The notes: generated by a model not told the origin, from the letters alone. 64,000 bases of DNA from Cymbomonas tetramitiformis (GCA_001247695.2 LGRX02035315.1:1-64000); one strand, 5' to 3'; positions 8,798 through 20,704 are shown, numbered from the stretch's first letter. Numbers and translations: made by a program.

Positions 8798-10839
8798 AAC
8801 ATCACAGCGTCCCACTTTGAGAGCCCGAGCAGCTCGGACCCTCCCGGCCTGCTCGGAGTGAACAGGTCCCTGCGCCGCGGCATGATCACCACCTCGGTGG
8901 CCAGGGCCTCCAGCTCCCTGAACCTGGACTGTCCCGGCCAGTACGGAGCCACCACCGTAGCAGCGGCCCCCTCCTCCCGCAGCTTGTGCGCCACCTCGTC
9001 CAGCAGCGCCCACGGGGGGTTCACCCAATTGTTTTCCCCTCGCCAGTCGTACGTCAGAGAGTCCACACCTTCGCACTTCGGGTCCTTCCACGCAGCGTAG
9101 TACCGAGGAAGCTGCGCGGAGATCTCGGAAGCGAACCGGTCGACTGTGTAGGGGCCCCACTGCTTGTTGGCCCACACGAACCAGTCTGGATTTAGCCGCC
9201 AGTCGTCCAAATCCTCGCAACGAGAAAGGTTGTCGGCCCACACGTTGGCCTCGCTGTGGATGTAACGAGCCTGCAACTCGATGTCGTGCACATCCAGCAG
9301 TAGCCAGAGCCTCCTCATTCTCCTCATCAGGTCCGGGTTTCTGGAGGTGAAGTGCGAGAGCATTGCCACCACCGCCTGGTTGTCGTAGTAGAGCCGTACG
9401 ACCTTGCCCTCCAGCTCCTGCAGGAACGCCTGTACGGTCTTGTACACGGCCTCCAGCTCCAGGTGTGTGATGTGCCAGTTGCGCATCTCGTCTGGCCAGA
9501 AACCTCGCGCGGGGAACTTCAGGTTCAGCACTCCTCCCCAAGCCGTCATCGAAGAGTCTGTGTGCACCTTCGCTCTCGTCGGGGATCTCCAGGTCTTTCG
9601 CCCGTTCCACCTGCTCATCAGGCAGCCTGGACCACCATTCTAAGTCCCCCCGAGCTGCACGCGAGATCTTTACCTTTGCTCCCCAGCTGCGTTTCTCTGC
9701 CAGCACGAAGTAGAGCTCCCGTAGGTAGAGCCGCGCCGCTGGTACTGCCAAGTACATGGATTGGCAGAGTCCCGTGAAGGAAGCCAGTCTCCTGGCAGGA
9801 ATCCACCTCCGATTTCTCGCTGCATCGCACAGGATCTCCTTCGCCCTGGTGTGGATTTTGTGTACCCGTCGTTCTGTTACACGGAATTGTCCCAGCTTCA
9901 GGCCCACCTCCAAACCGAGGTGCTCCACCACCTGTGTAGGCTCCCATTGGCCCTTCTTCTCGTTCCGCCGTAGGCCCAGTCGATGAAGCACCAGTTGAAC
10001 TTTTTCTCGACGCAGAAAGCCTTCTCTCTAAGAGTCGACCAGCACCAGAAAATCGTCCATGTACGGTAGTACTCGCATTCCGCTGTGACGGTTCGCGTTC
10101 TCGCCAGTACCACCGGTCCTGCGACGGACTGACCATCGCTGTCGTACTGCGGAACCGTCCCGCAGCCTCTTGATTTCTCTGCGATCTTCCGCTGCCTGTG
10201 GAGAACGTAGAGCCTCCACCATAACGCGTACGAACTTGCAGAACACCCTCGGAGCGTCGTTCCACCCGAACGGCACCGCTGAACATTGAAGCAGGTCCCC
10301 TTGCAAGTCGAACTGCATGAAGTGTTGAAAGTCCGGGTGGATCCCCAGCGCATGAAAACCGTCCTGGAGGTCGAAGCTGAAGCACCAGTCGCCCGGTTTC
10401 GCCAATCTCCTCAGTTTCTTCAGCGTCTCCATCTTCACGCGATTCTTCACACACCACTGGTTCAGCCATCGGAAGTCCACCACCAGTCTCCACTTGTTCG
10501 TACCCGGTTTCGGCACTAAAAAGCGCGAGAAACATGAGATCTTCTCGTCGCTCTCGTCCAAGCACCGTTATGTAGCAGCCTTTCCTTCTCCGCGTCCAGC
10601 CACACCTGCTGCTGCCGCGTAGCATCCCTCAGTGACACCCCGTGGTCGAACGGAGGCGGAGGCCTGCGCTTCCACCTCAACTTCACCCCGTGAGTAATCC
10701 ATTGCATCACCTCGGAACTGGCGCCCGCCGCGCGCCATGCTCCCCTCCGCTGTCTCACCTGATGTTGCACGGTGAGTTTTCCCCGCCCAGCGCCCGGAGA
10801 GGGCTGTTGCGCTGGACGGGGTGGCGGCACGCACATCAC
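8776..10839 (-). pseudogene. pol: reverse transcriptase, RNase H, MTase-like domain (PAT copy 1)
   Basis: Starts in a TGATG overlap with the gag stop. RT motifs: FLVPKPG, FSFDLQDGFHALGIHPD (motif A), PFGWNDAPRVF (motif B) and YMDDF (motif C, about 10,040-10,054). RNase H follows with TDSS, LELEAV, YDNQ and WADNLSR, giving the D-E-D-D residues. Then DRFASEISAQLPRYYA leads to VNPPW, the NPPW signature of the N6-adenine-methyltransferase-like domain seen in DIRS elements. Lesions: a frameshift near 10,555, TAG at 10,028-10,030 directly after YMDDFLVLVDS, and a frameshift near 9,560. All three recur in copy 2. Confidence 0.82.
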
Positions 10840-11834
10840 ACATCGGCCGCGGGCTTTCCGCCCCGGCCCTTGCCGCCTTTTTCGGTAGGCTTCTTACCGT
10901 CCTTCTCCTCGTACTTCTTACGCTCCTTCCGGCGCTGGTCTCGGTCCCGTGGATTCACAACCCGCGTTTCCGCGTTCGCTGCATTTTTTGACGTAAGGCT
11001 CAGCATCGCCTTGCCGCGGTTCTTGTCGAAGTCGTTCAGCCACTGCTGCAACACCTCATCTGCCACCACGCCGTCTGCTGCCTGGTAGACTCTGTCCTCC
11101 ACGAACTGCAGCTTAGCACGTAGAGCGTCGGATCCTCCCCGTTGTGAAGAACCAGGCTCCTGCTCCAGCTGCCCGCGCAATTCCAGCATCGTCCACCTGT
11201 TGCACAGTAACGCGTACACGCCGTGCACAGAGTTGGTAACTGCGTGAAAACGTTTCTGCCACTCGCTGTTCGACAAATCGCAGTCCTCGTTCACGTCCAA
11301 CGTGTCGTTGCATTCGCACACCACGTCGTGCAAATAAGACAGTGCCGGAGCCAGAACCAAGCACTCGTACTTCATTGAAGAGTTGGACTTCTTGGAGAGA
11401 GCGTCGTACGTCTTGTTGCCGTGCAGGTCGTACAACTGAGGCATCCTCGATGTCAGCGTAGCCGGCCGCGGCAGGAACGGGTTGATTGAGGCTGCTGGCA
11501 CGTACGCCAGCTTCCTCCTTCTCTCCAGAAGTTGCTCGGCGGTCTTGGCTACGGTGTCCGGGTCAGAAGTCCCAGGCTTCGCTGCCACCTTCGCCTCCAA
11601 CTCTTTGATCTGTGCTTGTCGTTGAAGCTCATCACGCAGCAGGCGATGCTCCTCTGCCTGCTGCCTCTGCATTTCAAGCAGCTCCCCTTGCTGCGTTTGC
11701 ATGATCAGAATTTGTTGCATCAGCACGTCCTGAGTGGACTGTGCTGCCGGGGAAGGGGAAGCCTGCCCGATGTCTGGCTTCCCTGGGAGGGGAGGGAAAT
11801 CCTCTGTAGACTTGCCTTTCGCAGTTCCAGCCAT
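10836..11834 (-). CDS. Gag-like protein (PAT copy 1)
   Basis: 332 residues from an ATG at 11,834. The first 35 residues are Pro/Ser-rich. Residues about 38-90 are Gln/Glu/Leu-rich and look like a coiled coil. A globular middle with several Cys (CECND) follows, and the last 45 residues are strongly basic (RRKERKKYEEKDGKK). No zinc knuckle. Position first in the element and the basic tail suggest a nucleocapsid-like RNA-binding role. This frame is undamaged in copy 1 but truncated in copy 2. Confidence 0.65.
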   Translation of the reverse strand: MAGTAKGKSTEDFPPLPGKPDIGQASPSPAAQSTQDVLMQQILIMQTQQGELLEMQRQQAEEHRLLRDELQRQAQIKELEAKVAAKPGTSDPDTVAKTAEQLLERRRKLAYVPAASINPFLPRPATLTSRMPQLYDLHGNKTYDALSKKSNSSMKYECLVLAPALSYLHDVVCECNDTLDVNEDCDLSNSEWQKRFHAVTNSVHGVYALLCNRWTMLELRGQLEQEPGSSQRGGSDALRAKLQFVEDRVYQAADGVVADEVLQQWLNDFDKNRGKAMLSLTSKNAANAETRVVNPRDRDQRRKERKKYEEKDGKKPTEKGGKGRGGKPAADV

Positions 11835-12094
11835 TCTTCTCCCCCAAAGGAGTCACAGTGAAGTCAATCGTACTGCCGTAGCCGATGTGAAGCCGTCGTT
11901 TGAAGTCGTACCGCCGTCCCCGCGACTTCGCTGCCAGATCTCCTGTCGTCGTTCGATCGCCGTCGTACAACCTAGTGGTCTAGTCACTACCTACTCTACT
12001 GTTTACAGGTGAAACAGGTGAAGAAAATCTTACAAAATCGGATTAGCAGTGTGCCTCACAGAGTACCGTAGGTACCCGTGAAGTTCCTGTTTGC

Positions 12095-12256
12095 AAGAGC
12101 AAAAGGAACAGAGCTGAACAGGCGTGTCGCTTCGTGGCTACTTGTACATCCTGTTTGTGTCACGGAGTTACATGTGTCATTCGGCTCTACTGCAGCAGGG
12201 TTCACGGATTCTGAAAGTCTGAAACCACAAAAATTCTGTTGCACTCCAATTTGAAC
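12095..12256 (-). repeat. PAT copy 1 terminal repeat A1
   Basis: 162 bp at the upstream end of the element (minus-strand sense), matching A2 at 7,163-7,324 with very few differences. Transcription of the element probably starts in or near it, but I see no firm promoter motif. Confidence 0.8.
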
Positions 12257-12388
12257 ATGTTGGTGCTCGAGCACACGCAAGGCAAATTGAAATAATTCAC
12301 AGGGGAAACCCAGCTACAATGCACGAGGCTCCACCGAGGTTTCCCCTACTTGCCCCACAACCCCTCAGCGGCTACGGCGGGCACCTAC

Positions 12389-12460
12389 CAGTGTTCCAGC
12401 AAGGTCAACGACCCCAGTTGCGTCGGCAGTTCATTAGTGATGCTATTGGTACTCACATCC
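12389..12460 (-). CDS. LRR exon 11
   Basis: 72 nt, open. Thr4, Ser6, Thr8, Asn9, Glu10, Thr13, tail Glu-His-Trp. It has the most unusual turn region (Asn-Glu in place of Gly-Thr) among exons that keep the LP...QLG core. Confidence 0.72.
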
Positions 12461-12991
12461 CTGCGCACGTGCAGCCCGGCCGCTCAGCGCCTCTCAGCAT
12501 CAGAGAGAGAGAGAGAAAGAGAGAGTCAAGTTGGGGCACGCAGGGTTGGCCGTGAGTCATCTCACCATCATCCCAGTGGATGTGAGAAGAATTCAGGAAC
12601 TTCACAGCTGCACATCAGACAGATGGAATGTACCCGGCCCGGGGGACATTTTGTGCCTCTCTCGCACGGGCCGCATGGGGAAACGTTTCATCGGAAGCAT
12701 CATTCAGGCAAGGGTGAGAGAGCCAGGGGAGAGACTGGTGGGAGGGGAGGGGGTGAGTGCGGGAAGAAACATAGCGAGCAAAGCACACACGCACACAGCA
12801 TGCCGGGTAGCAAGGAGCTCGTCCAGTTTTACACTGCAGGTCCGTTATGAAAATGTTCCATGTTGGTGCTCGAGCACACGCAAGGCAAATTGAACTAATT
12901 CACAGGGGAAACCCAGCTACAATGCACGAGGCTCCACCGAGGTTTCCCCTACTTGCCCCACAACCCCTCAGCGGCTACGGCGGGCACCTAC

Positions 12992-13063
12992 AAGAATGTC
13001 AGCAAGGTCAACAACCCCAGCTGCGTCGGCAGTGCCCCATTGATGCTATTGCCACTCACATCC
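12992..13063 (-). CDS. LRR exon 12
   Basis: 72 nt, open. Ser6, Asn8, Ala10, Thr13, Leu17, tail Thr-Phe-Leu, the commonest module. Confidence 0.75.
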
Positions 13064-13590
13064 CTGCGCACGTGCAGCCCGGCCGCTCAGCGCCTCTCAG
13101 CATCATAGAGAGAGAGAGAGAGAGTCAAGTTGGGGCACGCAGGGTTGGCCGTGAGTCATCTCACCATCATCCCAGTGGATGTGAGAAGCATTCAGGAACT
13201 TCACAGCTGCACATCAGACAGATGGAATGTACCCGGCCCGGGGGACATTTTGTGCCTCTCTCGCACGGGCCGCATGGGGAAACTTTTCATCGGAAGCATC
13301 ATTCAGGCAAGGGCGAGAGAGCCAGAGGAGAGACTGGTGGGAGGGGAGGGGGTGAGTGCGGGAAGAACCATAGCGAGCAAAGCACACACGCACACAGCAT
13401 GCCGGGTAGCAAGGAGCTCGCCCAGTTTTACACTGCAGGTCCATTATGGAAATGTTCCATGTTGGTGCTCGAGCACACGCAAGGCAAATTGAAATAAATC
13501 AGAGGGGGAACCCAGCTACAATGCACGAGGCTCCACCGAGGTTTCCCCTACTTGCCCCACAACCCCTCAGCGGCTACGGCGGGCACCTAC

Positions 13591-13662
13591 CAGTGTTCCA
13601 GCAAGGTCAGCGACCCCAGCTGCGCCGGCAGTGTCCCATTGATGCTATTGCCACTCACATCC
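13591..13662 (-). CDS. LRR exon 13
   Basis: 72 nt, open, same peptide as exon 1 (Thr10, Ala13, tail Glu-His-Trp). The acceptor is GCACAG instead of GCGCAG. Confidence 0.75.
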
Positions 13663-14192
13663 CTGTGCACGTGCAGCCCGGCCGCTCAGTGCCTCTCAGC
13701 ATCATAGAGAGAGAGAGAGAAAGAGAGAGTCAAGTTGGGGCACGCAGGGTTGGCCGTGAGTCATCTCACCATCGTCCAGTGGATGTGAGAAGCATTCAGG
13801 AACTTCACAGCTGCATATCACAAAGATGGAATGTACCCGGCCCGGGGGACATTTTGTGCCTCTCGCACGGGCCGCATGGGGAAACTTTTCATCGGAAGCA
13901 TCATTCAGGCAAGCGCGAGAGAGCCAGGGGAGAGACTGGTGGGAGGGGAGGGGGAGAGTGCGGGAAGAACCATAGCGAGCAAAGCACACACGCACACAGC
14001 ATGCCGGGTAGCAAGGAGTTCGCCCAGTTTTGCACTGCAGGTCCATTATGGAAATGTTCCATGTTGGTGCTCGAGCACACGCAAGGCAAATTGAAATAAA
14101 TCAGAGGGGAAGCCCAGCTACAATGCACGAGGCTCCACCGAGGTTTCCCCTACTTGCCCCACAACCCCTCAGCGGCTACGGCGGGCACCTAC

Positions 14193-14264
14193 CAGTGTTC
14201 CAGCAAGGTCAGCGACCCCAGCTGCGTCGGCAGTGTCCCATTGATGCTATTGCCACGCACATCC
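14193..14264 (-). CDS. LRR exon 14
   Basis: 72 nt, open. Arg3 replaces Ser on the strand face, with Ser6, Asn8, Thr10, Thr13, tail Glu-His-Trp. Exon 20 has the same peptide. Confidence 0.75.
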
Positions 14265-14787
14265 CTGCGCACGTGCAGCCCGGCCGCTCGGCGCCTCTCA
14301 GCATCAGAGAGAGAGAGAGAGTCAAGTTGGGGCACGCAGGGTTGGCCGTGAGTCATCTCACCATCATCCCAGTGGATGTGAGAAGCATTCAGGAACTTCA
14401 CAGCTGCCCATCAGACAGATGGAATGTACCCGGCCCGGGGGACATTTTGTGCCTCTCTCGCACGGGCCGCATGGGGAAACTTTTCATCGGAAGCATCATT
14501 CAGGCAAGCGCGAGAGAGCCAGAGGAGAGACTGGTGGGAGGGGAGGGGGTGAGTGCGGGAAGAACCATAGCGAGCAAAGCATACACGCACACAGCATGCC
14601 GGGTAGCAAGGAGCTCGCCCAAATTTACACTGCAGGTCCGTTATGAAAATGTTCCATGTTGGTGCTCGAGCACACGCAAGGCAAATTGAAATAAATCAGA
14701 GGGGGAACCCAGCTACAATACACGAGGCTCCACCGAGGTTTCCCCTACTTGCCCCACAACCCCTCAGCGGCTACGGCGGGCACCTAC

Positions 14788-14859
14788 AAGTACGTCAGCA
14801 AGGTCAGCGACCCCAGCTGCGTCGGCAGTGTCCCATTGATGCTATTGCCACGCACATCC
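14788..14859 (-). CDS. LRR exon 15
   Basis: 72 nt, open. Arg3, Ser6, Asn8, Thr10, Thr13, tail Thr-Tyr-Leu, giving LTYLDV on splicing to the next module. Confidence 0.75.
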
Positions 14860-15382
14860 CTGCGCACGTGCAGCCCGGCCGCTCGGCGCCTCTCAGCATC
14901 ATAGAGAGAGAGAGAGTCAAGTTGGGGCACGCAGGGTTGGCCGTGAGTCATCTCACCATCATCCCAGTGGATGTGAGAAGCATTCAGGAGCTTCACAGCT
15001 GCACATCAGACAGATGGAATGTACCCGGCCCGGGGGACATTTTGTGCCTCTCTCGCACGGGCCGCATGGGGAAACTTTTCATCGGAAGCATCATTCAGGC
15101 AAGCGCGAGAGAGCCAGAGGAGAGACTGGTGGGAGGGGAGGGGGTGAGTGCGGGAAGAACCATAGCGAGCAAAGCACACACGCACACAGCATGCCGGGTA
15201 GCAAGGAGCTCGCCCAATTTTATACTGCAGGTCCGTTATGGAAATGTTCCATGTTGGTGCTCGAGCACACGCAAGGCAAATTGAAATAAATCAGAGGGGA
15301 AACCCAGCTACAATGCACGAGGCTCCACCGAGGTTTCCCCTACTTGCCCCACAACCCCTCAGCGGCTACGGCGGGCACCTAC

Positions 15383-15454
15383 CAGTGTTCCAGCAAGGTC
15401 AGCGCCTCCAGCTGCGCCGGCAGTGTCCCAGTGATGCTATTGCCACTCACATCC
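15383..15454 (-). CDS. LRR exon 16
   Basis: 72 nt, open. Thr8, Thr10, Ala13, Glu16-Ala17 in place of Gly-Ser, tail Glu-His-Trp. Confidence 0.74.
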
Positions 15455-15976
15455 CTGCGCACGTGCAGCCCGGCCGCTCAGTGCCTCTCAGCATCAGAGA
15501 GAGAGAGAGAGTCAAGTTGGGGCACGCAGGGTTGGCCGTGAGTCATCTCACCATCGTCCAGTGGATGTGAGAAGCATTCAGGAACTTCACAGCTGCATAT
15601 CACACAGATGGAATGTACCCGGCCCGGGGGACATTTTGTGCCTCTCTCGCACGGGCCGCATGGGGAAACTTTTCATCGGAAGCATCATTCAGGCAAGGGC
15701 GAGAGAGCCAGGGGAGAGACTGGTGGGAGGGGAGGGGGTGAGTGCGGGAAGAACCATAGCGAGCAAAGCACACACGCACACAGCATGCCGGGTAGCAAGG
15801 AGCTCGCCCAATTTTACACTGCAGGTCCGTTATGGAAATGTTCCATGTTGGTGCTCGAGCAAACGCAAGGCAAATTGAAATAAATCAGAGGGGAAACCTA
15901 GCTACAATGCACGAGGCTCCACCGAGGTTTCCCCTACTTGCCCCACAACCCCTCAGCGGCTACGGCGGGCACCTAC

Positions 15977-16048
15977 CAGTGTTCCAGCAAGGTCAGCGCC
16001 TCCGGCGGCGTCGACGGTGCCATAGTGATGCTATTGTCACTCACATCC
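15977..16048 (-). CDS. LRR exon 17 (degenerate core)
   Basis: 72 nt and open, but the LP...QL core is lost: residues 9-17 read MAPSTPPEA. Splice borders are kept. Either a decaying cassette or a strongly altered repeat. It is the only open copy whose hydrophobic core residues are changed. Confidence 0.62.
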
Positions 16049-16089
16049 CTGCGCGCGTGCAGCCCGGCCGCTCAGCGCCTCTCAGCATC

Positions 16090-16120
<31 letters not shown>

Positions 16121-16585
16121 CAAGTTGGGGCACGCAGGGTTGGCCGTGAGTCATCTCACCATCATCCCAGTGGATGTGAGAAGCATTCAGGAACTTCACA
16201 GCTGCACATCAGACAGATGGAATGTACCCGGCCCGGGGGACATTTTGTGCCTCTCTCGCACGGGCGGCATGGGGAAACTTTTCATCGGAAGCATCATTCA
16301 GGCAAGCGCGAGAGAGCCAGAGGAGAGACTGGTGGGAGGGGAGGGGGTGAGTGCGGGAAGAACCATAGCGAGCAAAGCACACACGCACACAGCATGCCGG
16401 GTAGCAAGGAGCTCGCCCAGTTTTACACTGCAGGTCCGGTATGGAAATGTTCCATGTTGGTGCTCGAGCACACGCAAGGCAAATTGAAATAATTCAGAGG
16501 GGGAACCCAGCTACAATGCACGAGGCTCCACCGAGGTTTCCCCTACTTGCCCCACAACCCCTCAGCGGCTACGGCGGGCACCTAC

Positions 16586-16657
16586 AAGTACGTCAGCAAG
16601 GTCAGCGCCTCCAGCTGCAAAGGCAGTGTCCCAGCGATGCTATTGCCACTCACATCC
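16586..16657 (-). CDS. LRR exon 18
   Basis: 72 nt, open. Ala8, Thr10, Leu13, Glu16-Ala17, tail Thr-Tyr-Leu. Confidence 0.74.
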
Positions 16658-17182
16658 CTGCGCACGTGCAGCCCGGCCGCTCAGCGCCTCTCAGCATCAG
16701 AGAGAGAGAGAGAGAGTCAAGTTGGGGCACGCAGGGTTGGCCGTGAGTCATCTCACCATCATCCCAGTGGATGTGAGAAGCATTCAGGAACTTCACAGCT
16801 GCACATCAGACAGATGGAATGTACCCGGCCCGGGGGACATTTTGTGCCTCTCTCGCACGGGCCGCATGGGGAAACTTTTCATCGGAAGCATCATTCAGGC
16901 AAGCGCGAGAGAGCCAGGGGAGAGACTGGTGGGAGGGGAGGGGGTGAGTGCGGGAAGAACCATAACGAGCAAAGCACACACGCACACAGCATGCCGGGTA
17001 GCAAGGAGCTCGCCCAATTTTATACTGCAGGTCCATTATGGAAATGTTCCATGTTGGTGCTCGAGCACAGGCAAGGCAAATTGAAATAAATCAGAGGGGA
17101 AACCCAGCTACAATGCACGAGGCTCCACCGAGGTTTCCCCTACTTGCCCCACAACCCCTCAGCGGCTACGGCGGGCACCTAC

Positions 17183-17254
17183 CAGTATTCCAGCAAGGTC
17201 AGCGACCCCAGCTGCGTCGGCAGTGTCCCAGTGATGCTATTGTCACTCACATCC
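17183..17254 (-). CDS. LRR exon 19
   Basis: 72 nt, open. Asp4, Thr8, Thr10, Thr13, tail Glu-Tyr-Trp, a tail seen only here. Confidence 0.75.
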
Positions 17255-17779
17255 CTGCGCACGTGCAGCCCGGCCGCTCAGCGCCTCTCAGCATCAGAGA
17301 GAGAGAGAGAGAGTCAAGTTGGGGCACGCAGGGTTGGCCGTGAGTCATCTCACCATCATCCCAGTGGATGTGAGAAGCATTCAGGAACTTCACAGTTGCA
17401 CATCAGACAGATGGAATGTACCCGGCCCAGGGGACATTTTGTGCTTCTCTCGCACGGGCCGCATGGGGAAACTTTTCATCGGAAGCATCATTCAGGCAAG
17501 GGCGAGAGAGCCAGGGGAGAGACTGGTGGGAGGGGAGGGGGTGAGTGCGGGAAGAACCATAGCGAGCAAAGCACACACGCACACAGCATGCCAGGTAGCA
17601 AGGAGCTCGCCCAAATTTACACTGCAGGTCCGTTATGGAAATGTTCCATGTTGGTGCTCGAGCACACGCAAGGCAAATTGAAATAAATCAGAGGGGGAAC
17701 CCAGCTACAATGCACGAGGCTCCACCGAGGTTTCCCCTACTTGCCCCACAACCCCTCGGCGGCTACGGCGGGCACCTAC

Positions 17780-17851
17780 CAGTGTTCCAGCAAGGTCAGC
17801 GACCCCAGCTGCGTCGGCAGTGTCCCATTGATGCTATTGCCACGCACATCC
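17780..17851 (-). CDS. LRR exon 20
   Basis: 72 nt, open. Same peptide as exon 14, six units away (Arg3, Thr10, Thr13, tail Glu-His-Trp). The following units 15 and 21 also match closely, so a multi-unit block was duplicated. Confidence 0.75.
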
Positions 17852-18374
17852 CTGCGCACGTGCAGCCCGGCCGCTCGGCGCCTCTCAGCATCAGAGAGAG
17901 AGAGAGAGTCAAGTTGGGGCACGCAGGGTTGGCCGTGAGTCATCTCACCATCATCCCAGTGGATGTGAGAAGCATTCAGGAACTTCACAGCTGCCCATCA
18001 GACAGATGGAATGTACCCGGCCCGGGGGACATTTTGTGCCTCTCTCGCACGGGCCGCATGGGGAAACTTTTCATCGGAAGCATCATTCAGGCAAGCGCGA
18101 GAGAGCCAGAGGAGAGACTGGTGGGAGGGGAGGGGGTGAGTGCGGGAAGAACCATAGCGAGCAAAGCATACACGCACACAGCATGCCGGGTAGCAAGGAG
18201 CTCGCCCAAATTTATACTGCAGGTCCGGTATGAAAATGTTCCATGTTGGTGCTCGAGCACACGCAAGGCAAATTGAAATAAATCAGAGGGGGAACCCAGC
18301 TACAATGCACGAGGCTCCACCGAGGTTTCCCCTACTTGCCCCACAACCCCTCAGCGGCTACGGCGGGCACCTAC

Positions 18375-18446
18375 AAGTACGTCAGCAAGGTCAGCGACCC
18401 CAGCTGCGTCGGCAGTGCCCCATTGATGCTATTGCCACGCACATCC
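18375..18446 (-). CDS. LRR exon 21
   Basis: 72 nt, open. Arg3, Ser6, Asn8, Ala10, Thr13, tail Thr-Tyr-Leu. The intron on its upstream (minus-strand) side was entered by the gypsy element at 18,722. Confidence 0.75.
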
Positions 18447-18721
18447 CTGCGCACGTGCAGCCCGGCCGCTCAGTGCCTCTCAGCATCAGAGAGAGAGAGA
18501 GAGAGAGTCAAGTTGGGGCACGCAGGGTTGGCCGTGAGTCATCTCACCATCATCCCAGTGGATGTGAGAAGCATTCAGGAACTTCACAGCTGCACATCAG
18601 ACAGATGGAATGTACCCGGCCCGGGGGACATTTTGTGCCTCTCTCGCACGGGCCGCATGGGGAAACTTTTCATCGGAAGCATCATTCAGGCAAGGGCGAG
18701 AGAGCCAGGGGAGAGATTGGT

Positions 18722-19837
18722 TGTGCCAGGGAACAATGGTACATCTAAGCCGTTCAATTGGCAGGCTGTGCTTCTGTACGACGGGGCAGCTCAATGGTGA
18801 TATGTACCGAAAGGGACCAAAGAGCCATTGACGCTGTACTCTACGGACCGAGAAGGAGCCGAATATTGTTGGCAGAATATCATTGTCACGGCTTCTGGAG
18901 CGCTATGCCGCTGGGAGCGTCGGAGGGGTGGCGGCTGGATTTTGGAAGACGCCACTCGAGCGAAGGAGCCAGTAGCGCCATTTTTATTACCGATAAGTAA
19001 TGCGCGCTGGAAGGCTGCGATTGAGACTGACGAGTATCGCGGAATTCCATACACTGGTCGCAAGAAGAAATCGACGACTACGAACAGTGACGATTCGGGT
19101 GCAGGCGCTGTGGCCTGGAGTAAGGAGAAGTTGCCAGATTCTGATGACGATGATGACACGGGTGCCACTGACAGTAAGCATGACACGGATACTGCCACTC
19201 CGAAGTGGGAGTATGACACGCCTGGTGAATATGACACCGAGGATGACGTCAGCGAGTTCGATGGCCTGGTTATCCGACGATGCTGAGGAACAGGCTGAAG
19301 CTCGAAGGTTGAAGAGACAGGGATTGCAATTGATCATGGATGACAAGGGTGAACTTATCTGGATGCCAAAGGGTACATCCCCGACATCACCCGTTCAGCC
19401 GGAGGATCAATCCATCCCCGAGCAGAAGTCTGATGCCATATCTGGTTGTACTCAAGCCCGAGGTGTGGGGACCAAATCTAAGCTGAAGAGTCAACCTGGT
19501 AAGACTGATAATATCGACAGTAACGACGAATCTGAGTTGGCCCCTCGGAGGAAGAGGGTCAAAGGCAACTAGATAAGCTAGAGGGAAATTAATGTGTAGA
19601 TTTCCTGATCAGGATTTGTATAGGTGGCAGATTATGATTGATGCCAACCGACAGAGGACAGATCCATCAGAGATTTGGAATGCGCGCCCTGAAAGTATAA
19701 GACATGAATTGTAGCCCTGTGGAGGTTGTTCTAGCTTGAAGTAATTATTTGGAAGAGCTTTGTCTCACCCTGTTAAAATACTGGTCAATCTTTCCTGCCA
19801 TAAAGATATTGCAATTGCTCGATTGTAGCCTTGTTCA
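18722..19837 (+). repeat. 5' LTR (1,116 bp)
   Basis: Direct copy of 29,874-30,988. In the first ~235 bp I count 12 differences, 11 of them transitions, so the insertion is not recent. I could not recognise a primer binding site just downstream (ACCGTTTATCTAG). Confidence 0.9.
18801..19572 (+). pseudogene. LTR-encoded acidic protein, 5' copy
   Basis: An open frame inside the LTR runs from 18,801 and shifts by one base near 19,272 (an extra base compared with the 3' LTR) to end at the TAG at 19,570. It encodes an N-terminal part (REGAEYCWQNIIVTASG), a very acidic middle (DSDDDDDTG) and a basic PRRKRVK end that resembles a nuclear localisation signal. There is no ATG near the start. Function unknown. 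Coding sequence inside an LTR is unusual. Confidence 0.45.
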
Positions 19838-20704
19838 ACCGTTTATCTAGAACATAGCAAATTTTGTACACTGCAAAATTGCCGAAAAACGGACCTGTGC
19901 CCCAAGATTGCAAGCAGATTTACCTCTGACCGACCCTTGAGCTTGCTCGGATACAGTCAAGTGCACAAAACAGCTTCACTTGGAAGTGGTATTGCTCTAC
20001 AACCTTCTTTGTTGCGCCTTTTGCTCTCTCCTTTTCTCCCTGCATCACCACTGGTACTTTATCAACATACCAGTGCAGTAGAGTTGTCAAAAAGTTGGAG
20101 CTGAAGCCGCCACAAAAGCAAATTTTGCCGGGATGGACAGATAGGGTTACGACCCGTAAGTGAAAAGTGGTCAATTAGACAGATTGGAAAAAGAGGACCT
20201 CGGAGGCCGTTTTAACGGTTATCAAAAAATTTCAGCCGTCGCTTTATAACTTTTTGATGTTTGGAAACTGGCCCCGACACCTGGGTCCTCACAGATCTCC
20301 ACATTTTAAATTAGGATGGCCGACAGGCACGAGAGACTCAAATTGGACAAACTTGAGCTCATCAGGCCTCCTGGGAGGAGACAGATGTCACGAGGAGTAG
20401 TTTTACAATTTTTTTGTATCTTTGAATGGTCAAAACTGGTCTCCACCCTTGAGGCCTGACAGATCTGCAAGGATTGCTTCCGGATGGCCGCCGAAATTTG
20501 CGCATTTTTCCAGATTTTCACTCCATGACAGGAAATTTACCCATCGGAAACAACATATCACTATGAAAAGCATTTTTATTGTTTCACAACGACTTCCACT
20601 GCCACAAACAAAAGTTTTTTTGAGCTTTCTGGGGAATTTTGCCAAATTTGACAGATTTGACTCCACCAACGGTCAGATTTCCACTTTTCGCCTTCAACCG
20701 CAGC
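19838..20704 (+). other. Leader of the gypsy element, no gene seen
   Basis: About 870 bp between the 5' LTR and the first gag-like ATG. AT-richer than the rest. I see no convincing coding frame and no tRNA-complementary primer site that I can name. Confidence 0.5.

Larger units (their letters stand above)
6970..12256 (-). mobile_element. PAT-like tyrosine-recombinase retrotransposon, copy 1
   Basis: A 5.29-kb element whose genes read on the minus strand in the order gag, RT, RNase H/MTase-like, Tudor-like/tyrosine recombinase. The ends are split direct repeats of the A1-ORFs-B1-A2-B2 kind that define PAT/Ngaro-type DIRS elements: A is 162 bp and B 32 bp. It sits in an LRR-array intron at the point GTTCCAT|GTTGG, with no clear target duplication, as expected when a recombinase integrates a DNA circle. 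Its coding frames carry several stops and shifts, shared with copy 2 at 32,303, so it is probably dead. Confidence 0.85.
12257..18721 (-). repeat. LRR-exon tandem array, block 2 (11 exons)
   Basis: Spacing of exon starts is 594-609 bp. Units here belong mostly to a second subfamily: the segment after the exon reads GAAATAAATCAGAG instead of GAACTAATTCACAG, and GGGAAGAACCATAGCGAG instead of GGGGAGAACCATAGTGAG. Units 1-2 at the window start share this type. The block ends at the gypsy LTR. Confidence 0.85.

Noticed and set aside
98..18800. Long plus-strand ORFs (about 120-220 codons) repeated in every array unit
   Set aside because: They recur in all three plus frames because the unit is GC-rich and nearly identical between copies. 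They have no domain resemblance, end at one shared position, and run antisense to the LRR exons that show splice borders and codon-level constraint.
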